Assembly: GCA_050725495.1 (NCBI GenBank)
Contig: JBOHHM010000277.1
Span: 1 to 24,489 of the forward strand
Direction: 5' to 3'
DNA length: 24,489 nt
Source: JBOHHM01 sp050725495
GTDB taxonomy: Bacteria; Pseudomonadota; Gammaproteobacteria; Burkholderiales; Burkholderiaceae_C
The translations under genes were made by a program, and so were the position numbers. The notes beneath the pieces are model-generated. The model searched no databases. It was not told the DNA's origin and saw only the letters and a list, made by a program, of their open reading frames with translations. Position 1 is the first letter of the stretch, and every line of letters begins with the position of its first letter. This document shows positions 12,281 to 19,916 of this stretch, in pieces.

Positions 12281-13642
12281 TTAACCAAAGAGCCGGGTGA
12301 CGTCGTTGAACAGCGCAATCGACATCAAGACCAGCAACACCGCCACGCCTCCGCGCTGCAGCCGCTCCATCCATACATCAGACACGCTCTTCCCTGTCAC
12401 GCCCTCCCAAAGATAATACATCAGGTGTCCTCCATCGAGGACCGGCAGAGGCAGCAGGTTCAGCACGCCCAGACTCACACTGATCAGGGCCAGAAACACC
12501 AGGTATTGCGTCAGGCCCAGACTGGCCGACTTGCCAGCGTAGTCGGCAATGGTCAGGGGGCCGCTGAGGTTCTTGAGCGAGGCCTCGCCGATCACCATTT
12601 TGCCCATCATGCGCAGCGTCAGCAGCGAGACGTCCCAGGTTCGTACCAGGCCACGCCACAAACCTTCGAATAAGCCATGGCGAACGCTCACCAGCTCCGG
12701 CGGCGCGCCGACATAAGCGCCGATCCGGCCCACGGCGAGCCCCCCCTCCTGCTTGACCTCGGGCAGCACAGCAAGCTCCAGCGCCGCCCCGGCGCGCTCG
12801 ATCCGCCAGATCTGCGACAGCGGCTGCCCCCCCTGCACCGAGGTCCGAATGATCTCGCGCAGCTGCTGGCCGTCCACAATCGGCGTGACGCCCACGCGCT
12901 GCACGACATCGCCCTTGCGCAGGCCCGAGCGCTCGGCCGCGCCGCCCGCCATGACCTCACCGATGACCGGCCGCGTCAAGGGAGCAACAATGCCGATCCT
13001 GCGAAACAGCTGGGCGTCGGCATCCTTGGCCTCGATGCGGCTGAGCTCCAGCAGAACCTCTTGTGACGCGCCGGCTTTCGGGCTGGCCAGACCCAGCCGC
13101 ACATCACGGCCATTCAACGCACCCTGGGTGAGCAGCCAGCGCAGTTGCTCAAACGACTCGACCGGCTCCAGCTCCTCCCCCTCGAATCCCGCGCGCTGCA
13201 CCAGCTCGCCGCCACGCAGGCCGGCGCGCTGCGCCAGCGAGTTCGCCGCCGGGCTGGCCAGCAGGGCCTTCGGTTCGTCCACACCGATCCAGCTGACCAT
13301 GGCATACAACAGCACGGCCAGCAGCAAATTGGCGGCCGGCCCCGCGATCACGATGGCCGCGCGCGATTTGAGCGGCTGGGTGTTGAACGCCAGGTGGCGC
13401 TCCTCGGCGGCCACAGGCGCTTCCCGCTCGTCAAGCATCTTCACGTAGCCGCCCAGAGGGAAGGCGCCGATCACGAACTCGGTCGGCGAGCCTTTGGGCT
13501 GCCAGCGAAACAGGATCTTGCCGAAGCCGACCGAGAAGCGCAGCACCTTCACGCCGCAGGCCACCGCGACGCGGTAGTGTCCATATTCGTGGGCCGTGAT
13601 CAGCAGTCCCAACGCAACAATGAAAGCAACAAGGGTCAGCAT
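12281..13642 (-). CDS. rseP: RIP-type zinc metalloprotease RseP
   Basis: RseP is the inner-membrane site-2 protease that cuts the anti-sigma factor RseA after envelope stress and also clears remnant signal peptides. The 453-aa product has the zinc motif HEYGH at residues 18-22 in the first membrane helix. The second catalytic segment LPLPVLDGGHL has Asp403. Two PDZ-like domains lie between (around AQRAGLRGGELVQ and AERSGLRKGDVVQRV), and hydrophobic helices are found at both ends. The ATG at 13642 has GGAG eight bases upstream and follows dxr by 18 bases. Its place next to bamA fits envelope quality control. Confidence 0.96.
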   Translation of the reverse strand: MLTLVAFIVALGLLITAHEYGHYRVAVACGVKVLRFSVGFGKILFRWQPKGSPTEFVIGAFPLGGYVKMLDEREAPVAAEERHLAFNTQPLKSRAAIVIAGPAANLLLAVLLYAMVSWIGVDEPKALLASPAANSLAQRAGLRGGELVQRAGFEGEELEPVESFEQLRWLLTQGALNGRDVRLGLASPKAGASQEVLLELSRIEAKDADAQLFRRIGIVAPLTRPVIGEVMAGGAAERSGLRKGDVVQRVGVTPIVDGQQLREIIRTSVQGGQPLSQIWRIERAGAALELAVLPEVKQEGGLAVGRIGAYVGAPPELVSVRHGLFEGLWRGLVRTWDVSLLTLRMMGKMVIGEASLKNLSGPLTIADYAGKSASLGLTQYLVFLALISVSLGVLNLLPLPVLDGGHLMYYLWEGVTGKSVSDVWMERLQRGGVAVLLVLMSIALFNDVTRLFG

Positions 13643-13660
13643 TTGGACTACTCCGGCATG

Positions 13661-14851
13661 TCACATCGCCATGCGTTGAATCTCGCGGTCCGCCGCTTCG
13701 CGCGCGCGGGCGTCCAGGGCCAGCAAATCATCCAGAGTTTGCGGGCTGGATGTGCTCACCGCCGCCAAAGTCGCCAGATTGGTGTGGTGAATCTGGTCGA
13801 AGCGGATGCGCCGCTCCAGGAAGGCCGCCACCGCGACTTCATTGGCCGCATTGAGCACGGCCGTGGTTCCGGCCGGCGCGCGCAGCGCGTCCCAGGCCAG
13901 CTGCAGCCCGGGGAAACGCTCGCGGTGGCCATCGCTGTCCAGCGCTTCGAAGGTCATCGCCGACAAGGCCCGGAAGTCCAGCGCTGATGCGCCCGACGCC
14001 ATGCGCTCGGGCCAGGCCAGGCCATACGCAATCGGCACCCGCATGTCGGGCGTGCCGAGCTGGGCCACCACCGAGGTATCGCGGTACTGCACCATCGAGT
14101 GAATGATGCTCTGGGGATGGATCACCACCTCCAGCTCGCCCGGCCCCATGCCAAACAAGTAGCTGGCCTCGATCACTTCGAGCGCCTTGTTCATCATGGT
14201 GGCCGAGTCCACCGAAATCTTGCGGCCCATGACCCAGTTGGGGTGGGCGCAGGCCTGCTCGGGCGTCACATCGCGCAAGCTGGCCGGATCACGGGTGCGA
14301 AACGGCCCGCCGGAGGCAGTCAGGATGATTTTTTCGACGCGCTGGCGCCAGGTGGCCGGATCTTCGGGCAGGGACTGGAAAATGGCGGAATGCTCGCTGT
14401 CGATGGGCAGCAGCGTGGCGCCCCCCTGTTTCACGGCCTTGAGGAACACCTCGCCACCGACGACCAGGGCTTCCTTGTTGGCCAACAGCAGGCGCTTGCC
14501 GGCGCGCGCGGCCGCCAGACAGGGAGCCAGCCCGGCGGCACCGACAATGGCCGCCATCACGCTGTCCACCAGCTCATGAGACGCTATCATTTCAATAGCA
14601 TCCGGCGCCCACAGCACCTGGACATGGAGCCCATTTTGCTCAATTTTCTGCTGCAATTCCCGGCCATGGGGCTCGCTGGCCATCACGGCATAGCGCGGCA
14701 GGAAACGCCGGCACTGCTGCAGCATCAAATCGACCTGGGTGGCGGCGCTGAGCGCAAACACCTCGAAACGCTCGGGATGCCGGGCGATCACATCGAGCGT
14801 GCTGGTGCCTATGGAGCCGGTCGAGCCGAGAATCGTGATCCGTTGTTTCAT
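13661..14851 (-). CDS. dxr: 1-deoxy-D-xylulose 5-phosphate reductoisomerase
   Basis: Dxr converts DXP to 2-C-methyl-D-erythritol 4-phosphate using NADPH, the committed step of the MEP isoprenoid pathway, and so feeds the undecaprenyl synthase encoded nearby. The product is 396 aa. It carries the NADPH-binding ILGSTGSIGTSTLDV, LLLANKEALVVGG, the metal ligands Asp151 and Glu153 in LPIDSEHSAIFQ, SGGPFR, and NWVMGRKISVDSATMMNKALE with Glu225. HPQSIIHSMVQYRD follows. I chose the ATG at 14851, preceded by AAGG. An ATG four codons earlier (14863) has no binding site. The family is about 398 aa. A 17-base palindrome encodes AIEMIA at residues 85-90. Confidence 0.97.
   Translation of the reverse strand: MKQRITILGSTGSIGTSTLDVIARHPERFEVFALSAATQVDLMLQQCRRFLPRYAVMASEPHGRELQQKIEQNGLHVQVLWAPDAIEMIASHELVDSVMAAIVGAAGLAPCLAAARAGKRLLLANKEALVVGGEVFLKAVKQGGATLLPIDSEHSAIFQSLPEDPATWRQRVEKIILTASGGPFRTRDPASLRDVTPEQACAHPNWVMGRKISVDSATMMNKALEVIEASYLFGMGPGELEVVIHPQSIIHSMVQYRDTSVVAQLGTPDMRVPIAYGLAWPERMASGASALDFRALSAMTFEALDSDGHRERFPGLQLAWDALRAPAGTTAVLNAANEVAVAAFLERRIRFDQIHHTNLATLAAVSTSSPQTLDDLLALDARAREAADREIQRMAM
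14583..14599 (-). repeat. 17-base intragenic palindrome, copy 3
   Basis: On the gene strand it reads GCTATTGAAATGATAGC, with perfect 5-bp arms GCTAT/ATAGC and a 7-base centre. It lies inside dxr and encodes Ala-Ile-Glu-Met-Ile-Ala. It matches the codon phase of the copies in four other genes. Confidence 0.75.
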
Positions 14852-14868
14852 GGTCGCCTTCATGTCGA

Positions 14869-15717
14869 TCACAGGGACGCCAACATCATGGCCAAGGGCA
14901 GGGTCGGCAGCAGCGCATCGACGCGGTCCAGCACGCCGCCATGCCCGGGCAACAGGCCACTGCTGTCCTTGACGCCGACGCTGCGTTTGATCAGCGATTC
15001 CACCAGATCGCCGACCACGCTCATCGCAGCCATGAATAGCACGGCGATCGGCAGCAGCCACCAGCCCTGAGCCGCCAGGCGGGTGTAGAGACTGGCCGCG
15101 CCAGCCTGCCCACCTGCGGCGTCGGCCCAGACCCAGGCCACAGCCAGCACGAGCACGCCGGCCATGCCGCCCCAGACACCTTCCCAGCTTTTGCCCGGAC
15201 TGATGGCCGGCGCCAGCTTGGCTTTGGTGAACTTCGTGCCAAACGCACGACCGGCGAAATAGGCAAAGATGTCGGCCACCCAGACCAGCAGCAGCACGGA
15301 CAGCAGGAAATTGATGCCTGTCACCCGCGCCTGCGCCACAGCCAGCCAAGCCAGCCACAAGGCCAGCAAGCCACCCAGCAGTCGCACGGTCCTGGGAATT
15401 CGGGCCCAGCCGCTCACGCCCGAGCGCAACAGCCAGGCGCCCACAAGCACCCAGGCGGCGCCGGCCATCGTCCACAGCATGGGCAGGGGCTTGCTCAACA
15501 GGCCCAAGCGCCAGGAGACGATGCACAAGGCCAGGCAGTCAAACGCGATGAACAGGGCAGCCCTATTGCCATAGCCGTTCAAACGCCCCCATTCCCAAGC
15601 GCCGGCAGCAATCAGAACGAGGGCGAGCGCACAAAACGGCGCGGGCGAGGGGTAGAACAAGGCCGGCAGCAAAACGGCCAGCAGAACGATGGCTGTGATG
15701 ACGCGCTGCTTGAGCAT
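14869..15717 (-). CDS. cdsA: phosphatidate cytidylyltransferase (CDP-diacylglycerol synthase)
   Basis: CdsA makes CDP-diacylglycerol from CTP and phosphatidic acid in the inner membrane; all phospholipids derive from it. The product is 282 aa with about seven or eight hydrophobic helices, starting MLKQRVITAIVLLAVLLPAL. The family signature is complete at about residues 241-265 (SLIKRSVGVKDSSGLLPGHG followed by GVLDR). A preceding SPGKSWEGVWGG segment is also typical. The start lies 9 bases after the uppS stop and has no clear Shine-Dalgarno site, so coupling to uppS is likely. The stop is 17 bases before the dxr start. Confidence 0.97.
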   Translation of the reverse strand: MLKQRVITAIVLLAVLLPALFYPSPAPFCALALVLIAAGAWEWGRLNGYGNRAALFIAFDCLALCIVSWRLGLLSKPLPMLWTMAGAAWVLVGAWLLRSGVSGWARIPRTVRLLGGLLALWLAWLAVAQARVTGINFLLSVLLLVWVADIFAYFAGRAFGTKFTKAKLAPAISPGKSWEGVWGGMAGVLVLAVAWVWADAAGGQAGAASLYTRLAAQGWWLLPIAVLFMAAMSVVGDLVESLIKRSVGVKDSSGLLPGHGGVLDRVDALLPTLPLAMMLASL

Positions 15718-15726
15718 GACAGAGGT

Positions 15727-16446
15727 TCAGGCGGCCTTCTGGCCCGAGGCTGCGGCCGATAGCTGCGCCGAAGTCTTGCCAAAGCGCCGCTCGCGCTGGT
15801 TGTAAGCCGCAATCGCCTCGTCCAGTGCCGCCTCATCGAATTCAGGCCAGAGCCTGTCGCTGAAAAACAGCTCGGAGTAAGCGGCCTGCCAAAGCAGGAA
15901 GTTGCTGATGCGCTGCTCGCCGCCGGTACGGATCAGCAGGTCGGGATCGGGCACATGCGACAGGGCCATGGCCCGGTCCAGACTGGCCTCGGTCACAGGC
16001 TGGCCGGCAGCGGCCAGTTTGGCTGCAGCCTGGGCGATGTCCCAGCGCCCGCCGTAGTTGAAACAGACATTGAGCACCAGGCGGCTGTTGTGCGCCGTGG
16101 CCGCCTCGGCCTGGGCCAGGCCGGCGCTGACCTTGCTGGAAAGGCCGGCACGCTCGCCCACAAAATGCAGGCGCACGCCGTCGGCCTTGAGCTGAGGCAC
16201 CTCGCGCGCCAGCGCCAGCGCCAGCAACTCCATCAGGCCCGACACCTCGTCGGCCGGGCGGTTCCAGTTCTCGGAAGAAAACGCAAACACAGTCAGCACC
16301 GCCACGCCTCGCTCGACGCAGGCCTTGACGCAGCGGCGCAGCGAATCCACGCCCTGCTTGTGGCCCGCCACCCGCGGCAAGAACCGGCGTGTGGCCCAAC
16401 GGCCATTGCCATCCATCACGATGGCGATGTGGTGAGGAGCAGACAT
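15727..16446 (-). CDS. uppS: (2Z,6E)-farnesyl-diphosphate-specific undecaprenyl diphosphate synthase
   Basis: UppS is a cis-prenyltransferase. It adds eight isopentenyl units to farnesyl diphosphate to make the C55 lipid carrier for peptidoglycan and O-antigen. The 239-aa product has HIAIVMDGNGRWATRR with catalytic Asp12, FAFSSENWNRP, LNVCFNYGGRWDI and LLIRTGGEQRISNFLLWQ ending in the AYSELFF region, all family hallmarks. The ATG at 16446 is the only usable start. An in-frame TAA lies at 16513-16515, and the repeat array between has no start codon. No Shine-Dalgarno site is visible: the eight bases before the ATG are GCCTCCCC, and the heptamer array lies directly beyond them. Confidence 0.97.
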   Translation of the reverse strand: MSAPHHIAIVMDGNGRWATRRFLPRVAGHKQGVDSLRRCVKACVERGVAVLTVFAFSSENWNRPADEVSGLMELLALALAREVPQLKADGVRLHFVGERAGLSSKVSAGLAQAEAATAHNSRLVLNVCFNYGGRWDIAQAAAKLAAAGQPVTEASLDRAMALSHVPDPDLLIRTGGEQRISNFLLWQAAYSELFFSDRLWPEFDEAALDEAIAAYNQRERRFGKTSAQLSAAASGQKAA

Positions 16447-16454
16447 GGGGAGGC

Positions 16455-16510
16455 TGAGCGTTGAGCGTTGAGCGTTGAGCGTTGAGCGTTGAGCGTTGAG
16501 CGTTGAGCGT
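16455..16510. repeat. heptanucleotide tandem array, eight perfect TGAGCGT copies
   Basis: Eight uninterrupted copies of the 7-mer TGAGCGT (+ strand; ACGCTCA on the gene strand) fill 56 bases and end 8 bases upstream of the uppS ATG. Perfect 7-base repeats can change copy number by replication slippage. The array is non-coding, so length changes would alter the uppS 5' region rather than its frame. The 154-base frr-uppS gap also holds the inverted partner described next. Confidence 0.95.
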
Positions 16511-16535
16511 TGTTAGTATGGTGCCTGGATTTCAC

Positions 16536-16594
16536 GCTGAACGCTCAACGCCGAACACTGAACCTCTTTCCGTGCTGAACGCTCAACGCCGAAC
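16536..16594. repeat. two 21-base direct repeats complementary to the heptamer array
   Basis: Two identical 21-base units at 16536-16556 and 16574-16594 begin GCTGAACGCTC and end AACGCCGAAC on the + strand, starting 38 bases apart. Each contains AACGCTCAACGC, the exact reverse complement of GCGTTGAGCGTT in the neighbouring array. In the frr-uppS transcript each unit could form a 12-bp stem with the array in several registers. The second unit ends 6 bases from the frr stop. Confidence 0.85.
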
Positions 16595-16600
16595 CTCCCG

Positions 16601-17161
16601 TCAGACCGCCATGATGTCCTGTTCCTTCGCCGCCACCAGCTGGTCGATCTCGGCAATGTGCCGGTCGGTGACTTTCTGGACTTCGGCTTCGGAGCGCTTT
16701 TGCTCATCTTCGGACGCCAGTTTGTCCTTGACCAGCTTCTTGACGGCCTCGTTGGCGTCGCGTCGCAGGTTGCGCACGGCGATCTTGGCGTTCTCGCCCT
16801 CGCCGCGCACCACCTTGGTGAGCTCCTTGCGACGCTCCTCGCTCATGGCGGGCATGGGCACGCGGATCAGATCGCCCATGGATGAGGGGTTAAGGCCCAG
16901 GTCGCTGTCGCGGATGGCTTTTTCGATCTTGGCGCCCATGCCCTTTTCCCAGGGCTGGACGCTGATGGTACGCGCGTCGAGCAGCGCCACATTGGCGACC
17001 TGGCTGATCGGCAGCATCGAGCCGTAGTAGTCCACCTGCACCGAGTCCAGCAGGGCCGGGTTGGCACGGCCCGTGCGGATCTTGGTGAGGTTGTTCTTGA
17101 AAGCGGCGATGGACTGGTCCATCTTGGCTTCGGTGTTTTTCTTGATGTCGGCAATCGTCAT
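16601..17161 (-). CDS. frr: ribosome recycling factor
   Basis: RRF works with EF-G to split the post-termination ribosome. The 186-aa product has family length. Its N-terminus is MTIADIKKNTEAKMDQSIAAF and it contains LTKIRTGRANPALLD, SVQPWEKGMGAKIEKAI, LGLNPSSMGDLIRVPMP and EERRKELTKVVRGEGENAKI. The three-helix-bundle and beta domain pattern is clear. GAGGAG lies five bases before the ATG. It follows pyrH by 34 bases, the usual pyrH-frr pairing. Downstream lies the repeat-rich 154-base gap before uppS. Confidence 0.98.
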   Translation of the reverse strand: MTIADIKKNTEAKMDQSIAAFKNNLTKIRTGRANPALLDSVQVDYYGSMLPISQVANVALLDARTISVQPWEKGMGAKIEKAIRDSDLGLNPSSMGDLIRVPMPAMSEERRKELTKVVRGEGENAKIAVRNLRRDANEAVKKLVKDKLASEDEQKRSEAEVQKVTDRHIAEIDQLVAAKEQDIMAV

Positions 17162-17195
17162 GTTTTCTCCTCAGCGCCGCCTTGTGGCCAGCTCG

Positions 17196-17918
17196 TCAGG
17201 CATAGACCAGGGTACCTTCGTCTTCGCCCATCACCACGCGCTTGAGCGCGCCGTTCTTGAAGATGGAAAAGACCTTGACCGGCAGCTTCTGATCGCGGCA
17301 CAGCGCAAAGGCGGTGGCATCCATGATGCCCAGATTCTGCGACATGGCTTCGTCGAACGTGATTTTGCTGTAACGGGTTGCCGTCAGATCCTTCTTGGGA
17401 TCGGCCGTGTACACCCCGTCGACCTTGGTGGCCTTGAGCACCAGCTCGGCGCCGATCTCGGCGCCGCGCAGGGCCGCCGCCGTATCGGTGGTGAAGAACG
17501 GATTGCCCGTGCCCGCCGCGAACACGACCACTTTGCCCTCTTCCAGGTACTGCAAGGCCTTGGGGCGCACATAGGGCTCCACCACCTGCTCGATGGCGAT
17601 GGCCGACATCACACGGGCGGTCAGGCCCGCCTTGTTCATCGTGTCAGCCAGTGCCAGGGCGTTCATCACGGTCGCCAGCATGCCCATGTAGTCAGCCGTG
17701 GCCCGGTCCATGCCGACTGCGCCACCAGCCATACCACGGAAGATGTTGCCGCCACCAATGACCACCGCAAGCTCCACCCCCATGCGGGTGACTTCGGCGA
17801 TCTCCTCGACCATGCGCACGATGGTGGCGCGGTTGATGCCGAAGGGGTCGTCGCCCATCAGGGCCTCGCCGGACAGCTTGAGCAGGATACGCTTATAGGC
17901 TGGCTGGACAGTGGACAT
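17196..17918 (-). CDS. pyrH: UMP kinase
   Basis: PyrH phosphorylates UMP to UDP; the bacterial enzyme is a hexamer of the amino acid kinase fold. The 240-aa product has RILLKLSGEALMG at the N-terminus, AVVIGGGNIFRG, MDRATADYMGMLATVMNA, FAAGTGNPFFTTDTAAALR and ATKVDGVYTADPKK, all diagnostic. I chose the ATG at 17918, with a strong GGAGGAG six bases upstream. An upstream in-frame ATG (17981) would extend into the tsf stop. The 65-base gap after tsf contains TACACT, a possible weak -10, but no convincing -35, so I do not call a promoter. Confidence 0.98.
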   Translation of the reverse strand: MSTVQPAYKRILLKLSGEALMGDDPFGINRATIVRMVEEIAEVTRMGVELAVVIGGGNIFRGMAGGAVGMDRATADYMGMLATVMNALALADTMNKAGLTARVMSAIAIEQVVEPYVRPKALQYLEEGKVVVFAAGTGNPFFTTDTAAALRGAEIGAELVLKATKVDGVYTADPKKDLTATRYSKITFDEAMSQNLGIMDATAFALCRDQKLPVKVFSIFKNGALKRVVMGEDEGTLVYA

Positions 17919-17983
17919 GAGGGGCTCCTCCTGGGATTGTTGCGAGTGTAGCGGCCTGAAAAGCATCTGGCTGGGCATCAACC

Positions 17984-18907
17984 TCAGGCTGCGCCCTTGG
18001 CGGCTGCCACCTGGGCGGCCACTTCGGCGGCAAAGTCATCGACCTTCTTCTCGATGCCTTCGCCCACCACGTAGAGGGTGAAGCCCTTGACCGTGGTGCC
18101 GGCGGCCTTGAGCATCTGCTCCACCGTTTGCTTGTCGTTCTTCACGAAAGCCTGGTTGAACAGCGAGACCTCCTTGAGGTACTTCTGCACGCCGCCTTCG
18201 ATGCGCTTGGCCACGATTTCAGCGGACTGCACCGGCTTGCCTTCGGCCTGGGCCTTGGCTGCGTCTTCCGCGGCCTTGGCAGCGGCCACCGAACGCTCTT
18301 TTTCCACCAGCTCGGCAGGCACATCGGCGCTGGACAGGGCGACCGGCTTCATCGCAGCGACATGCATGGCCACGTCCTTGGCGGCCACTTCGTCGCCATC
18401 GAACTCGACCACCACGCCAATGCGCATGCCATGCAGGTAGGTCGCGAGCTTGGCTGCGCCTTCGAATCGCTTGAAACGGCGAAAGCTCATGTTCTCGCCG
18501 ATCTTGCCGATCAGGCCCTTGCGCACGTCTTCCAGGGTGGGGCCGAAGCCGTCTTGCGTGTAGGCGATGGTGCCCAGGGCCGCCAGGTCAGCGGGGTTGT
18601 TCTTGGCGATCAGCTCGGCCGCGGCCTTGGCCAGGGCGAGGAAGCTGTCGTTCTTGGTCACGAAGTCGGTTTCACAGTTGACTTCCAGCAGGGCGCCGGT
18701 CGTGCCGTCGATGTAGCTGGAGACCACGCCTTCGGCGGTGATGCGGGCAGCGGCCTTGCCGGCCTTGCTGCCCAGCTTGACGCGCAGCAGCTCTTCGGCC
18801 TTGGCCATGTCGCCGCCGGCCTCGGTCAGGGCCTTCTTGCACTCCATCATCGGGGCGTCGGTCTTGCCGCGCAGTTCGGCGACCATGCTCGCGGTAATTG
18901 CAGCCAT
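17984..18907 (-). CDS. tsf: elongation factor Ts
   Basis: EF-Ts exchanges GDP for GTP on EF-Tu. The 307-aa product begins MAAITASMVAELRGKTDAPM with the N-terminal module and MMECKKALTEAGGDMAKAEELL. The core contains VNCETDFVTKNDSF, RMGVVVEFDGDE-like strands (seen as GMRIGVVVEFDGDE) and a coiled-coil excursion around residues 185-225. GGAG lies seven bases before the ATG. The C-terminal tail is alanine-rich. It is preceded by rpsB, with an intrinsic terminator-like hairpin between them. Confidence 0.98.
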   Translation of the reverse strand: MAAITASMVAELRGKTDAPMMECKKALTEAGGDMAKAEELLRVKLGSKAGKAAARITAEGVVSSYIDGTTGALLEVNCETDFVTKNDSFLALAKAAAELIAKNNPADLAALGTIAYTQDGFGPTLEDVRKGLIGKIGENMSFRRFKRFEGAAKLATYLHGMRIGVVVEFDGDEVAAKDVAMHVAAMKPVALSSADVPAELVEKERSVAAAKAAEDAAKAQAEGKPVQSAEIVAKRIEGGVQKYLKEVSLFNQAFVKNDKQTVEQMLKAAGTTVKGFTLYVVGEGIEKKVDDFAAEVAAQVAAAKGAA

Positions 18908-18952
18908 CTTGTTTCTCCGTATTCAGTTCAATTCAGTTGAAAAAATGGGGCT

Positions 18953-18983
18953 AAAAAAAAGGGGCAACGAAGCCCCTCTTTTT
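18953..18983 (-). terminator. intrinsic terminator/attenuator between rpsB and tsf
   Basis: On the minus strand AGGGGC-TTCGTT-GCCCCT is followed directly by eight T, the classic form of an intrinsic terminator. An A-rich stretch upstream of the stem makes it partly bidirectional. It lies 29 bases after the rpsB stop (19012) and 46 bases before the tsf start (18907). Partial termination here would set the S2 to EF-Ts ratio. A rpsB-tsf intergenic attenuator is, to my knowledge, also described in E. coli. A second inverted repeat, CGCGACC-G-GGTCGCG at 18985-18999, sits between the rpsB stop and the terminator. Confidence 0.85.
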
Positions 18984-19011
18984 GCGCGACCGGGTCGCGT
19001 CGCCGGGGGAC

Positions 19012-19764
19012 TCAGGCCGAAGCTTCCTGCACTTCCACAAATTCGTCGCCGCTCTCCGGGGACACGGCCTTGACCACCTCGGCCACCGCATTGGCGCGGC
19101 CTTCGAGGATGGCGTCGGCAATGCCGCGGGCATACAGCGTCACAGCCTTGGACGAGTCGTCGTTGCCGGGGATGACGTAGTCGATGCCTTCGGGCGAGTG
19201 GTTGGAGTCGACCACGCCGATCAGCGGAATGCCCAGCTTCTTGGCTTCGGCCACGGCAATCTTGTGGAAACCCACGTCGATGATGAAGATCGCGTCGGGC
19301 AGCGCGGCCATGTCCTGGATGCCGCCGATGTCTTTTTCGAGCTTGGCGATCTCGCGGGTGAACGTGAGCTGCTCCTTCTTGCTCAAGCTGTCGAGACCAG
19401 CCTCCTGCTGCGCCTTCATGTCCTTCAAGCGCTTGATTGAGGTCTTGACCGTCTTGAAGTTGGTCAGCATGCCACCGAGCCAGCGCTGGTCGACAAAGGG
19501 CACGCCGGCGCGCCGCGCTTCGGCAGCCACGATGTCGCGGGCCTGGCGCTTGGTGCCGACCATCAGAATGGTGCCGCGGTTGGCCGAAAGCTGCTTGGCG
19601 AACTTGGCGGCTTCCTGGAACATCGGCAGCGATTTTTCCAGGTTGATGATGTGAATCTTGTTGCGATGACCGAAGATATACGGGGCCATCTTGGGATTCC
19701 AGAAGCGGGTCTGGTGACCAAAGTGGACGCCGGCTTCCAGCATTTCACGCATGGTAACTGCCAT
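19012..19764 (-). CDS. rpsB: 30S ribosomal protein S2
   Basis: S2 binds late to the 30S head-body junction. The 250-aa product has the diagnostic N-terminus MAVTMREMLEAGVHFGHQTR, WNPKMAPYIFGHRNKIHIIN, VDQRWLGGMLTNFKTVKTSI, PDAIFIIDVGFHKIAVAEA and GIPLIGVVDSNHSPEGIDYV. The ATG at 19764 has GGAG six bases upstream. The TTG-type extension four codons earlier has no support. It is the first gene of the long array and has a leader of about 145 bases. Confidence 0.98.
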   Translation of the reverse strand: MAVTMREMLEAGVHFGHQTRFWNPKMAPYIFGHRNKIHIINLEKSLPMFQEAAKFAKQLSANRGTILMVGTKRQARDIVAAEARRAGVPFVDQRWLGGMLTNFKTVKTSIKRLKDMKAQQEAGLDSLSKKEQLTFTREIAKLEKDIGGIQDMAALPDAIFIIDVGFHKIAVAEAKKLGIPLIGVVDSNHSPEGIDYVIPGNDDSSKAVTLYARGIADAILEGRANAVAEVVKAVSPESGDEFVEVQEASA

Positions 19765-19910
19765 GTTTAACTCCAAAGGTTGGGTCTAAAATCCAGCCCG
19801 CTGATTGCAACTTCCGTGACTTTTTGTGACGTCACCCAAAGCCGCAACACCTTGATGGGACTGGTTTGCGATTCGTTTCGCCAAAAGCCCTCGTGGCTAA
19901 CCAGCAAAAC
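19765..19910 (-). other. rpsB 5' leader
   Basis: About 145 bases lie between the predicted transcription start and the rpsB ATG. They contain a 10-bp perfect palindrome GTGACGTCAC at 19826-19835 and a further GTGAC (+ strand) at 19816-19820. On the transcript, GUGAC could pair with either of two GUCAC segments. Ribosomal protein S2 represses its own mRNA through the leader in gammaproteobacteria. A similar role here is inference. No other gene is visible in this gap. Confidence 0.4.
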
Positions 19911-19916
19911 CGAAAA

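Noticed and set aside
14852..15526. Long N-terminal extension of the dxr frame
   Set aside because: It runs through cdsA in another frame, is Arg/Gly/Ala-rich without motifs, and Dxr homologues begin at MKQRITILGS.
16455..16510. Heptamer array as a CRISPR array
   Set aside because: The unit is only 7 bases, the copies are contiguous without spacers, and no cas gene is present.
16447..16600. frr-uppS inverted repeats as an intrinsic terminator
   Set aside because: No T-run follows the stem on the minus strand, and uppS has no other visible promoter downstream of it.
17919..17983. Promoter for pyrH around TACACT
   Set aside because: No -35 hexamer is found at 16-18 bases; TTGATG lies 25 bases away, too far.
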